Of a stretch of DNA of 64,000 nt, positions 1-10,125 are shown one piece after another. The stretch lies in the NCBI GenBank assembly GCA_029961685.1, contig JARWKL010000009.1, forward strand, positions 30,009,208 to 30,073,207. The letters are read 5' to 3'. The number at the start of each line of letters is the position of its first letter. Position 1 is the stretch's first letter. Both the position numbers and the translations under genes were made by a program. Source of the stretch: Aristolochia californica (lineage: Eukaryota > Streptophyta > Magnoliopsida > Piperales > Aristolochiaceae). The notes under the pieces are model-generated. The model saw only the letters and a list, made by a program, of their open reading frames with translations, was not told the origin of the DNA and made no database searches.

Positions 1-459
1 CTGGGCATTGCAGGATTTAGAGGCATCTTCAGGAATTCCTAGGGTGCTACTCTCATCTCCATGCAGGTCCGATGGGCATTGCAGACTCCATTGAAGTCAA
101 ACTCTTTGTTCTCCTCCAGGGCCTCATACTTTTCCATGCCACCTCAGCGGGTACCTCATTGAGGGCGATTATCAGATTGTGATCAGATGGTGTTCCTCCT
201 CCGTGGAACTGCTTTAGAGGCATTGGGCAATTTATCATCAGATTGTGGACTTTATCCCATCCCTCCCCCCCCCCCCCCCATGTTGTTTCTGGATTCTTGT
301 ACCTCGTTCCTGTTGTTTCTGGTTTCTTGTACCTCGTTCAGCCAATTCTTTGGCTAAGTAAGGTGCCTCCCTTCAAATTCTCTTTGTTGAGAGTGTGCCC
401 TGCTAGCTATTGTATCTCCCCCCTCTTTAATAAACCTCTTATTTTCATATAAAAAATAT
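1..459 (+). mobile_element. LINE 3'-end fragment (RNase H tail), 5' end outside window
   Basis: Plus-strand reading in broken frames gives PMGIAD, then GDYQIVIRWC, then a short 3' tail ending in an A-rich stretch after AATAAACCTC. These words recur in the other LINE copies here (for example PMGIAD near 4937 on the minus strand) and belong to the C-terminal RNase H domain of plant L1-like elements. Frames are interrupted, so it is a dead relic. It contains an 11-13-base C run near 267-279. Confidence 0.6.
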
Positions 460-1636
460 ACTCAAGCCCATTACCATAAAAAAAGTATGCAAACTATGTT
501 TTTATTTCATTATAGAATTGGAGGAATACATAAAAAACTTCAGATTTCTCCAAAAGGAGATACTATTATTATCATCATTAAAGGAGACAAGATATAGATA
601 ACCAAAAAGACTCGAAACTCGATATGGACCTCTGTCCTACTATTATCATCAATAAAGGAGACAAGATATAGGTGACCAAAAAGACTCAAAACTCGATATG
701 GACCTCATACATTTGAGTGAACAATCTCAAACAAACTACAACTATATTGTGGACGAAAAGGAAAAGATGATCTATAATGCTTCCCAAACTGACATGAATC
801 ACATTGACAAGCCAAAGTAGAAGGAAACTTTGGAAACAATTGACAAAGCTTCTTTGAAGATGGAAGTCCAAGCCTCGAGTACGAAAGAAAGTTATAGAAC
901 ATTGCAAAAAAAATTGTAAGTTGATTTATAAACTACAAATTGATTGGAAACTTGGGAACAAATAAATAGAATCTCGAGACAAAGATGAAGTAACCTTTAC
1001 TATCCCAACACCACTGACATAAGAAAGAAAATCATTTGCTAGTGTAACATTTTAAAAAGAATATGACTATCTAAGAAAAGAAAACACATTTGACATACTT
1101 GACATGTGTATAGAAGCACCTTAATCAATGATTGACTAAGAGACTAGAGTCACATGAAATGCTGACATACCTGAACTGGCCATAGTGATCATAGAAGTAG
1201 GTACAATTTGGTTTATGGATGGGGAGGAAGAAGTTAGTTGAGCTATACACTAAGCTAGTTGCTGAAGCTCATCAAGGTTTCAAGAAGAATTTAAACTGTA
1301 CCAAAAGATAAGGACTACCCATTTTTTGTAGCACACAAGTCTGCCTAGGCAAGCTTACAAAATTTATCCCAACACTTATTTGAGTAATGGTTGGTACCCC
1401 TACAATGAACACACCTCCTACCACTTCTACTCTCTTTGGACCTTAGCCATGCCCTCCTAGGCCACATCTTCCTCGACCATGTCCACCTCTAGCCTTTGAG
1501 TGCTGTTGTGTTGGCTGAATAATAAGGGCAACAACCTTTGTATCTTTGTTCTCCTTACTACTAGGTGGAATTACAACTATTTCGACCTGAATAACCTCAC
1601 TAAACACTTTGTTAAACATGTCAGTTGTTGCAAGAA

Positions 1637-1648
1637 TTTGGGCTCAAA
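1637..1648. repeat. Target-site duplication, left copy (LINE 1649-2509)
   Basis: TTTGGGCTCAAA, matching TTTGGGCCCAAA at 2510-2521 with one mismatch. Confidence 0.7.
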
Positions 1649-2233
1649 TTTAAGTGGGCCTCCATCAGGACCTATTCGACACTTTCCAAATGGTGTTGGG
1701 GACTTGTGTGCTTAGAATTGGCAAGCTGCCTCTCTCTTTGCATGCTTTGCTCACATCCCGTCGTGTCTTTGGCTTGCACGTAATAACCGGAGATTTAAAT
1801 CCAAATTCAGCATCCTGGAAAGTATTGTCTCTAATGTCGTGGGTATGATCTCTAGCTAGCTACACACCAGAAAGGAATTTGCCCCCCAGCTTGGTATATC
1901 CCTTCGCTAGAATTGGAGTCTTCTGGCCCATATGGTGGGTCCCAAAAAGATACCGGCCATGGTAGTGTAGGAGCCTCCCCCTAGCGACTGCCTTAAGTTA
2001 AACTTTGATGGGAGTGCTTTGAGATGCCCCGGGCCGGCAGATGCGGGTAGTCTTTAGAAACCACAGAGGAGACTGTTCTTTCCTATGCGAGGCCGTTTGG
2101 TATTGTCGACTCCAACACCACTGAAGTGACTGCCCTTCATCATGGATTGAAAATTTTCAAGGACCATCTTCCCGGGAAGCTGTTGATATAAGGGGATTCC
2201 AAAGTTGTCATTAGTTGGTGCTCCAGCCCAGCC

Positions 2234-2276
<43 letters not shown>

Positions 2277-2509
2277 TTTGGTGCCATTGGTCAATCATTT
2301 CCTCTATTGCAGACATTGTATCCTCAATTTCTTGTACATTGAATCACATTCCTATATCAGCCAATTCCTTTAGGGTTTAGGGTTTAGGTTAGCTAAATTT
2401 GGAACATCCCAACAATCTGTCATTATTTGGGATGGTTCCCCCTCCATGTAATCTTGCTCTTTTGAGCCAGTTAATATAATTCAGCACTATTTAAAAAAAA
2501 AAAAAAAAA
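1649..2509 (+). mobile_element. 5'-truncated LINE insertion (RNase H region) with TSD
   Basis: Starts directly after the left TSD and ends in a 16-17-base A tail before the right TSD, as target-primed reverse transcription produces. Plus-strand reading gives the conserved LNFDGSAL-like word near 2000, then SYARPFGIVDSNTTEV, then DSKVVISWC. This is the RNase H domain of plant L1-like LINEs. The frame is broken. A C run of roughly 45 bases (about 2230-2276) replaces sequence expected between the WC and HW words, and a short TTTAGGG-like repeat sits near 2371. Confidence 0.8.
2230..2276 (+). repeat. Long poly-C homopolymer
   Basis: Uninterrupted run of more than 40 C within the LINE at 1649-2509. 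A second long C run lies at 59581-59602. Runs this long may be biological expansions or assembly artefacts. Confidence 0.9.
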
Positions 2510-2521
2510 TTTGGGCCCAAA
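2510..2521. repeat. Target-site duplication, right copy (LINE 1649-2509)
   Basis: TTTGGGCCCAAA directly after the poly-A tail. Confidence 0.7.
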
Positions 2522-3690
2522 CTATATCTTACTTTGGTCCAAACCATTGAGAAACTTTGCCACATACAACTTACCATGTTACTTTTGAAGATTTGTTTCA
2601 TTGGTATTTAATGGATGATAAATCTCTCTCTTGTAAAATCCCTTGTAGCTTACCAAAGTAATCTACCAAGATCTATCTCCTCTTTTTAAGGCATACAACT
2701 GAGCATTACGCTGATATACTCTAGATAGGTTGTTCTTTTGAGCATATAATGACTCAAGAACAGTCAAATTTATTTAAGTCTCACAATTGATGACCTATCT
2801 CTTAAACCTTATATCCATACTATTGGGGCATAGCCTGATTATTTTTAGCCTCCTAATCATTTATAAGTAGCTTAGGAGGATCTTCTCCCAAATAATTACT
2901 TTTCTCTTGACTTTGAGGTAAATTTTAAAAGATTGACAAACTCAAATACTTTGAGCCACTCAACCTTTTCAGTAGCAATAACAATCACTTCCTTCTCTTC
3001 CTAATGCACTGTATTTTACCGAAGAAATAACTTCTCCCAAATCTGAAAACTTGCAATTCAGCCACACGATTCTAACCAGAATCACACAAACTCACCAAAT
3101 TCCCTAAGTAGATGATGTGGGCCCACACAGGACTGATAAATTTAGGACATCAGATTGGCAACACGACAACAAGGCACAATAGAGGTTGTTGTTGCATGAA
3201 ATCACTTTAAATTACACAATTCCATGCCAAACAAGAGATAACGCAGTTCTGGGAACTAGTCTGGGAGTTTACGCCAGCACCAAAATAGAGAGACATCCTC
3301 AAACAACCCTCTAGGGTTAAAGAAGGGGAAGAGAACTTGACTGAAACTTTACTTCAGGTGGATCGTTTGTTTTGATACCATGTAAAATTGCGTGGAAGAG
3401 AGAGAATAGAGAAGAAAGAGGAAAGAGAGAAGAAGAAGAAGAAGAAGAGAATTCAGAAGTCCCTAAACCCTAAATGTCCCTCTAGACACAATTACTTATA
3501 TTTCCTGATATACACATCATATAAACCTGAAAATTGATCCTAATGTACTTCATAAACAAATGAATACTCTCTTGACCTTAGAGGGTAAAACCAAGTATAT
3601 TAAATACCCAAAATACCCTTGACACTTGGAACTACAATATATATATATTTTAAATGCCAACCTCTGCACTGATATATTATCTTGCACATG

Positions 3691-4117
3691 GTATCCGAGG
3701 CCTGGCAAGAAGTGGATTTCAGACTACATATAGCTTTTGATGTGGAAGATGCTCAGTAGCCGTGATTAGCCAAATAGAGATGCTTGTCGTACTTTGAACA
3801 TACCACTTCTTTCCCTAATTATGTTTACTTCTCAGTTGCAAGCTACCACATCCATTTAGCTAACAATACTAGGTTGATTTGTTTAGTTTCTTGATACCAG
3901 AACCAAACTTCTCATAATTATTTGAATTTTAAATATGTGATGTGATGAAAAATTCCTGATTTTAGAGAAAAAAGGATAGTTCTGACTATAGGTAGTCCTT
4001 TAAAGTGTTGAGAGGTCTACAAATATTTAATATTTGTAGCTGATTGTGTGATTTTGTTAAAAGTTTATTATCATTGCGAAACTAAATCAAGGTTTCACCA
4101 TGTCTTTGTGCTTACAG
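3691..4117. other. Intronic sequence upstream of the QARS exon, nothing recognised
   Basis: AT-rich, ending in the TTACAG acceptor at 4117. A TGGTATCCGAG word at about 3688 resembles an LTR primer-binding site, but no matching LTR could be delimited. Confidence 0.5.
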
Positions 4118-7100
4118 AATCCTGCAGAACTTGATGACTGGCTTGCTGATCTGAATCCACTCTCTAAGGAAGTGATACCGGAAGCATATGCTGTTCCATC
4201 TCTCTGTTCTGCTGTAATGGGAGATAAGTTTCAGTTTGAAAGGCTTGGTATGCTGTTGAAACCTGTTAGACGGTTGTTCTGTTGTTTATTTTGAAATGCA
4301 TTTCAAACTGTTTTGGTTTATTCCTTATTTTTTTAGCACGCTTCTTAATCAGCATGGTCAATTAATTGTTGTTTTAGTTGCATAAATAGAAATATTCCAA
4401 GTAGAGGTGTACTATCACATATTAAAAAATTAGCCTTTATATCATTTTTTACTTTTTTTGGTTATCTCCATTACAGTGGGTTTACTACTGTCAAGCCTAG
4501 TGAAACTGAAACTTGAGACCTTAATCTAGACCATTGCTCTGTAGTCCAAGTCTCCTTAGCTTTTTTTTTTTTTTTTTTTTTTGTGAAATGATGCTGAATT
4601 CTATTATGAGAGCTCAAACGAGTAGATTACATGAGGGAAAACCTTCCCAAACAATGAGAGATTGTTGGGAGGTTCCGAATTTTGCCAATTTATCAGCCAA
4701 ATAATTGGTTGATCTAGGAAAAAGGTTCCAATTACAATGAATGGATGACACAATGTCAGCAATACAATCAGTGATTGGCCAGTGGCGCCAAGGAGGGGAG
4801 CTTTCTTTTGAACACCAGTTGATGACAGTCTTTGAGTCGCTTTCAATAAGCAGCTTGCCACAGAGCCGCTCTTTAAAGATTTGGAGGCCGAATAGAAGAG
4901 CACTCACTTCAACATTATTTGAATCAGCGATACCCACTGGCCCTGCATAGGATAGAATAGGGTCTCCACTGTTGTCTCTGAAAAGACCACCAGTTCCAGT
5001 CGGCCCAGGACAACCTAAAGCACTGCCATCAAAATTGAGTTTGATGCAGTCGTAAGGGGGAGGATCTCAGGTGGCCATAACCGGATTCCTACAGGGGCCA
5101 GCCATGTGCGCTATCAAACCCCAATTTTCTCGAAGGGAGACGCCTGATAGAGAAACAACCTCCTTCCTTGAATGTAGCCAGCTCGAGATAAGGCCCATTG
5201 CCTGAGAAGCTATATTATCCGGGTTGCTAGCCTTGGAGTTGAATCTACGGTTGTTTCGCTCTAGCCATATACACCATGGGACATGCGCAAGACATGCCGA
5301 GAAGGTGCCGAAAAGGTCTTGATGTAGCCCCATTTGGAGACCAATCTTCGGAAATATCTTCATCCAGACTTGCCATGAAAAGTCGCAATGTAAGAGAACA
5401 TGCTGGATTGTCTTGTCACACACACCACAAAGGGGACAAGTGTGATCGGGGGCGGTGTAACCTCTTATATGGAGGTTGTCAGAGGTGAGGATCTGTTCCC
5501 TGATGGCCATCCATACAAAGAATTTGATTTTATTAGGCGTTGAGAGCTTCCATACCAGGTTTGCCTTGTGCTCATGCATGCTGTAATCTTGTTTTCTAAT
5601 GTGAGAGTAGGCGGATGCAACTGTGAATCGGTTATTAATGCTGGGCTTCCATGTCAGTTTATCAACAGCACGCTCACGAATAGTAGTGTTGCTGAGTCTG
5701 GAGAGGAGACCTTAGCTTTTGTTTATTGAACACGATAAAAAGCTGTTTTTGTATGCATGCCTTTTTTTGCAAGATAAAATAAAGGAAAAGAAAAAAAAAT
5801 CTCCCTAAAAGTAACAACTATGCTTCTATAACATGGGCATATAGTCCTAAAAATTTTATGTCGGATTTTTGCTCCACTGGGGACTAGTATTTTAATACTT
5901 AGTTTGTTTGGGTTTAGGAGCATCTTTTTCTTTTCTCTCTCTTTTTTATTTTTTTATTTTTGGCATCTTGGTCATATCAAGATGTGTATGCTCATGAATT
6001 AGTCAGACGTTTGTTAATTGCTTTGTGTAATGTGGACATGTGTAACACATGCCACTCTCGAGAGATATTCTTTGAAATAGTTTCACATGATCATGATCAT
6101 GATCATTGTTAATTCTGACTTACAATTCTGTTCAAGTTTGCTACATGCAGCCTTCACTTGGTAGATTACACTAGTCTTAACTCACCATACCTGTCCATGT
6201 CATTTGTATTTTTTAATTTTTTAATATTTTTGAAACCAGTTGTCTTTCTCTAATCTCTTTTGGTACACTAGTCTGCCTTATTCAAACTTGCTCAAATAAT
6301 CTGAAGTGACTAGGGGTGGCACTGAGCCAAGCTCGCTCGTGAGTGGTTTGGGCATAAGCTCAACTTGATTTGGTTTTTATCAACCTCAAGCCAAACTCTA
6401 ACTCTAAATCAAGTTTGGTAACCAAAATAAGCCGAGCTAACATAAGCTAAAGTTCAGCTTGCAAGCTCCCTAGCAGCTCATTCCCTCAAGTTAAGGTGAA
6501 AAAAATTTCACTGGGTTCAAATTCATTCTCACCTATGACTCCCTCTCTCTCTCACTCCGTAATTCCTTCTCTAACCCATTCACAATAAATTCTCTGTTAA
6601 AAGAAGGTACTTTTTCTGTCTAAAATAGTAGATGTTGTACTTTTCCCTGTCAAAAACTATAAATGCTGTAGATATGTTATTGGGTTTTGAGCGGAGATTA
6701 ACTTCAGGTGGGGTTTCTTCTCCTGCTTTCTTCCCTCAGCGGATTTCTTCTTTCTATCTTCTTCCATCCATGGTTTTGTTACTCAGCGAGTCGACTCGCC
6801 GACTTGGGACTAGCCTGAGTCGACTTGCTCTTTCAAATGATTGATTTGGGTTGGAAGGGCCGAACCACCCCAACTCCCTGAAGAACTGCTGTAGAAAATA
6901 AGGATCAGACAAGTCAGGTGGTCGAATTGGGGAGGCTTGCGGTTGCCGGCCGATTATCTGATTCATATCCATCTGGTGCTGGACGGCAAGTCTGGCCTCT
7001 TCTCAACAGTGATAGTCATTGTCCATGTCAGAGCTCTCTATTTTCAGCATCATCTCTTCCTGCTTAAATCTGTTGTCCATCTCAGACTCTCCATTTAAAT

Positions 7101-10100
7101 ACCTCCAAAGGTTGTTGGGAATTTTATAAATCCTTCCAGATGTCTTTCAGGAGAATTTAAGGAAACAGAGAATAGGGGATCAAAACTCACATTCCGGCTC
7201 CATAATTCATATATTGTCTGGGTGGAAAATTCTCCCTTCACCACTCTATCATTGCATCTTTTTCCTAGCTCCCATTTTTCTAGTCTAATGAGCTCCTTTG
7301 TTTCTGAATTGGGATCTCTTTCTTCTAGACGGAGGACCCAAATTGCAGAATATGGGAGAGAGGAGTGCATTGTGTGTGTCATTGATCAGTCTCACCTAAT
7401 TAACCAGGTCATTGGAACCAGTTTAATAATATAAAAAATTATATTTGTAGTTTTCTTTTTGTAACTTTTGAAATTTTTTTGGCATTGTTTTGCTCTTAAG
7501 GAGCCTGTTATCCGAGTCGGACCGCTGAGTCGGGTGACTCGATCCGTCTTGGAAATCAGGTCTTGATTTCAAGTAAGAAAACCATGCTTCTATCTGCTCC
7601 TCTTCTTCCTCATCCTTTTGGCACTGCATTTGCCTCCACCCCCCCTCTTAACTTTCATTTTTCCATTTTGTAAATGGCGGTGGCCCCGCCACTTGAAGAA
7701 GGGGGTGTGACCCTTCCCCTCTTAACACTGGGAGGGGCAGCTGCAGCAGCCCCCTATTTTTGTGAATATCAGAGGGACGTTAGTGCTTTCTTCTTTTCTA
7801 TCTTCCTCCCAACTTCTTCTCCTCTTCTTTGACCCAATTTCTTCCTCATCCCATTTCCTCCTTTTTTTTTTTAATCTTTTCGTTTTGTAAACAGCGCCAT
7901 GCCACTGCCATTTCAAATACTGAAAAGGAGGCTCACACCCTCTTCCCCCTCACCTGTAGTCGAGTCGATCTTGAGCCAATGAAATTTTATTTGAGTTGAG
8001 CATTGGTTCATGTACTGGCTCTAGTTGAAGCTTAAGATCGAGCGCGCACCAAGGGGTTATGGAAGCCTAGCCTGACCTGCCATGGTTTGAGCTTGGGTCA
8101 GGTTATTGTCATCCGTAGTAGTGACTCTTATTATTTTCTAATCTTTTCAAGTTAATTTGTAGGCAATGGTACAAGAACCAGCCCTAACTATGAATCAGAC
8201 TCTTTTAATCCTTTTGTGTATGTATGTGCTGATAGGAAACCATAGCAAAAAGTAATTGACAGAATTTTTTTGGTTGTTTGTACCATTTTTTAGGGATGGG
8301 AAAAAATTTCTCTTTGTTCCTCTTAATTCTTCTTGCCTTTAAAGAATGTTAAACAAGAAAGAAAAACGACGAAGGAACATTCAAGTGGTTCTTGATCACT
8401 CAACTCTTACTTCTACTTTTTTTTATTATTGATGGACGCAAACATTACAGTTAATTCTTCTATTGTATCCTATGGCAAAAAAAAAATGCAAGAAACTTAG
8501 GAAAAGGGTATTTTTCATCAGGAAAAGTTTCCAATAAGAAAATTAGTCAAAGGAAAAATGATTTTTTGTCATTTAGTTTTATTATCGTGTCATAAACAGG
8601 TCATTTATGTTCTGGGCAAGCATTGTTCCCAATAAACTGGCTGCAGTGTTCCCCAGTTTGATAGTTTGTTGGAAAAGTATAAGTTAAAACAGATGATTAA
8701 GTATAAGTTCATACTGTATGTGTTTTGCTTGGTTGAATCAGGTCAGAAAGAAACCAGCTATCAAACCAAACTGGTGCCTGTAGCATTTCTTCCTCATTTT
8801 TTCCAGATTTGCATTCTTTTGGAATTTTTGTATAAATTAGCAGTTTATATATTTGATTTAACACTGCTCAGCTCTAAGTTCTTTAAATTCAAAGGCCGGC
8901 CTCCGTATCTTGGTTACTGTTCAGGCCGTCTGTGTTTTTTTTTTTTTGAAAAAGATGTATTAATAAAACAGAAGAAAATTACAAAGTTTGAGGGAGCATT
9001 TCCCTTACAACCAGTGATTGTAGGGTAGCTCCCTGCCTAGCAAGTACATCTGCCGCTGAATTTGCGGATCTCGGAATGTGGGTCCAACATCAAGAAACAA
9101 TTGAGTTAATATCTAAAATTTCCTTAAATGTATCCCAGTGTCTCCACGGAGGAGAAAACACTCTCACACCAACCAATCACCACTTTTGAATCCCCTTCAA
9201 CTTGGAGGGGCCCACTACATCTTTCTTTGAAAACACGAAGACCGGAGAGGAGAGCCTGTAACTCAGCATTCGTAGAGTTAGAAATACCAAGGGGGCCCGC
9301 ATACGTGAAGAGCTGATTGCCGGAATGATCTGAAATTACTCCACCATAACCAGAAATACCAGGGTTGCCAAGAGATGAGCCATCAAAATTTAGGCCATCT
9401 GTGTCTTCGCCCACTAACATTATAAGATTGAAAAACAACATGCCGATTTGAATGCAGAACCGATCCTGCTGTTTCTGAAATTTCCTAATAATGTGATCTT
9501 GTATGCTTGCCTTACTTTCCCAATTTTATCTGTGTCAGCTAAAATGAAAGTATCTGCAGAAATGTCTTTTTATGAACTCTATAAGCTTTGCTATGAGTAG
9601 AATAACCCAAAAAATTCTTATATCAGCCCTAGAATCAAACTTCCCTACTTTTTCGTTTGGTTCTTTCAATATGAACATTTTTCATCGTTTTAAAGTAGGT
9701 AATTTTGGGACCTTATTTGAATGGGAGCATCTGGAGAAATTTTGCTCAGAAAAAGTGCTAGGCCTTGCATGTGGCATAGAAGGGTAGCGCGGCAAGGGAT
9801 TGATAAAGCAGTTTTCCTTGCTCATATTTATTCTGAGTCAAACATATTTTTCATCCATGTTATCTAGTAGAAAAATGTTGATGTACGAGGTGGAAGTCTT
9901 GAATTATCAGATTGAGGATGGATTTACCCTCCCACCCATTCCACCTAATAAAGCCAGTGAGTGGTGAGCTCAGGCGGTGCATTCAAACAAAATATCGAAT
10001 TGAACACTCGATTTTTTATTGTTTCAGGTTATTTTGCGGTGGATCCTGATTCAACCCCAGAGAAACTTGTCTTCAACAGAACAGTCACCCTCCGGGATTC

Positions 10101-10125
10101 CTATACCAAAGGTGGCAGCAAGTAA
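4118..10125 (+). CDS. QARS: Glutaminyl-tRNA synthetase, last two coding exons
   Basis: Charges tRNA-Gln with glutamine in cytosolic translation. Exon A (4118-4247) follows a TTACAG acceptor and encodes NPAELDDWLADLNP, then SKEVIPEAYAVPSL, and ends in FERL plus one base at a GTATGC donor. Exon B (10028-10125) follows TTTCAG, completes a Gly codon (GYFAVDPDSTPEKLVFNR, then RDSYTKGGSK) and ends with TAA at 10123-10125. Both match the C-terminal anticodon-binding barrel of plant and animal GlnRS, and phases fit across the intron (1+2). The catalytic part lies upstream, outside the window. The 5.8-kb last intron (4248-10027) has taken up a 1.15-kb LINE, a 456-bp LINE tail and a hAT-like element. 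No lesion is seen in either exon. Identity is confident; whether the whole gene is active cannot be judged here. Confidence 0.88.
4561..5709 (-). mobile_element. 5'-truncated LINE (zf-RVT and RNase H), minus strand
   Basis: Poly-T of about 22 bases at 4561-4582 is the complement of the LINE A tail. The minus strand encodes a zinc-binding RT module (CPLCGVCDKTIQHVLLHC, from ORF 5067-5579) followed by an RNase H domain with PMGIAD, AEVSALL and ESDSKTVINWC (ORF 4614-4937). CCTTAGCTTTT occurs before the poly-T (4554-4564) and at 5710-5720, a plausible target-site duplication. It lies in the last QARS intron, antisense to the gene. Confidence 0.8.
5721..6302. other. QARS intron sequence without recognised features
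   Basis: AT-rich, no coding frame or repeat structure recognised. Confidence 0.5.
6311..8117. mobile_element. hAT-like non-autonomous element in the QARS intron
   Basis: Left end TAGGGGTGGCA (6311) and right end TGTCATCCGTA (ending 8117) are imperfect inverted termini of the TAGGGGTG type. They are flanked by GAAGTGAC (6303-6310) and GTAGTGAC (8118-8125), an 8-bp duplication with one mismatch, as expected for hAT elements. Inside are CT-rich stretches and GAGTCGACTCG-type palindromes, but no transposase frame. Confidence 0.45.
8126..8922. other. QARS intron sequence, nothing recognised
   Basis: AT-rich, no supported coding sequence. Confidence 0.5.
8936..9391 (-). mobile_element. 456-bp LINE tail (RNase H only) with TSD
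   Basis: Flanked by AGGCCGTCTGTGT (8923-8935) and AGGCCATCTGTGT (9392-9404), a 13-bp duplication with one mismatch. It begins with poly-T (complement of the A tail). On the minus strand it encodes LNFDGSSLGNPGISGYGG, then YAGPLGISNSTNAELQALL and VEGDSKVVIGWC, the RNase H domain with its DG, E and D residues. The 5' truncation falls exactly before the LNFDGS word. Confidence 0.85.
9405..10027. other. QARS intron end, nothing recognised apart from the acceptor
   Basis: Ends in TTTCAG at 10027. Confidence 0.5.

Larger units (their letters stand above)
600..3690 (-). mobile_element. Degenerate Copia LTR retrotransposon, minus strand
   Basis: Minus-strand reading shows a CCHC zinc knuckle (C-V-H-C-x4-H-x4-C, about 1371-1412) preceded by a G/R-rich stretch, then an integrase zinc-region piece with CQFGKHYRSS and IVHSNV (about 700-790). 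At 3369-3380 the complement of a TGGTATCA-type primer-binding site sits directly before a TG at 3381. This fits a minus-oriented 5' LTR starting at 3381; its outer end near 3690 is uncertain. The coding frame is broken by many stops, and a LINE (1649-2509) sits inside. No RT or RNase H domain was found, so the 3' half is missing. Stretch 2522-3380 is probably gag remnant but unreadable. Confidence 0.6.

Noticed and set aside
2054..2287. Gly-rich minus-strand ORF of 77 aa
   Set aside because: Pure translation of the poly-C run in a LINE.
2365..2392. TTTAGGG-like repeats suggesting an interstitial telomere
   Set aside because: Only two to three units, inside LINE sequence; far too short.
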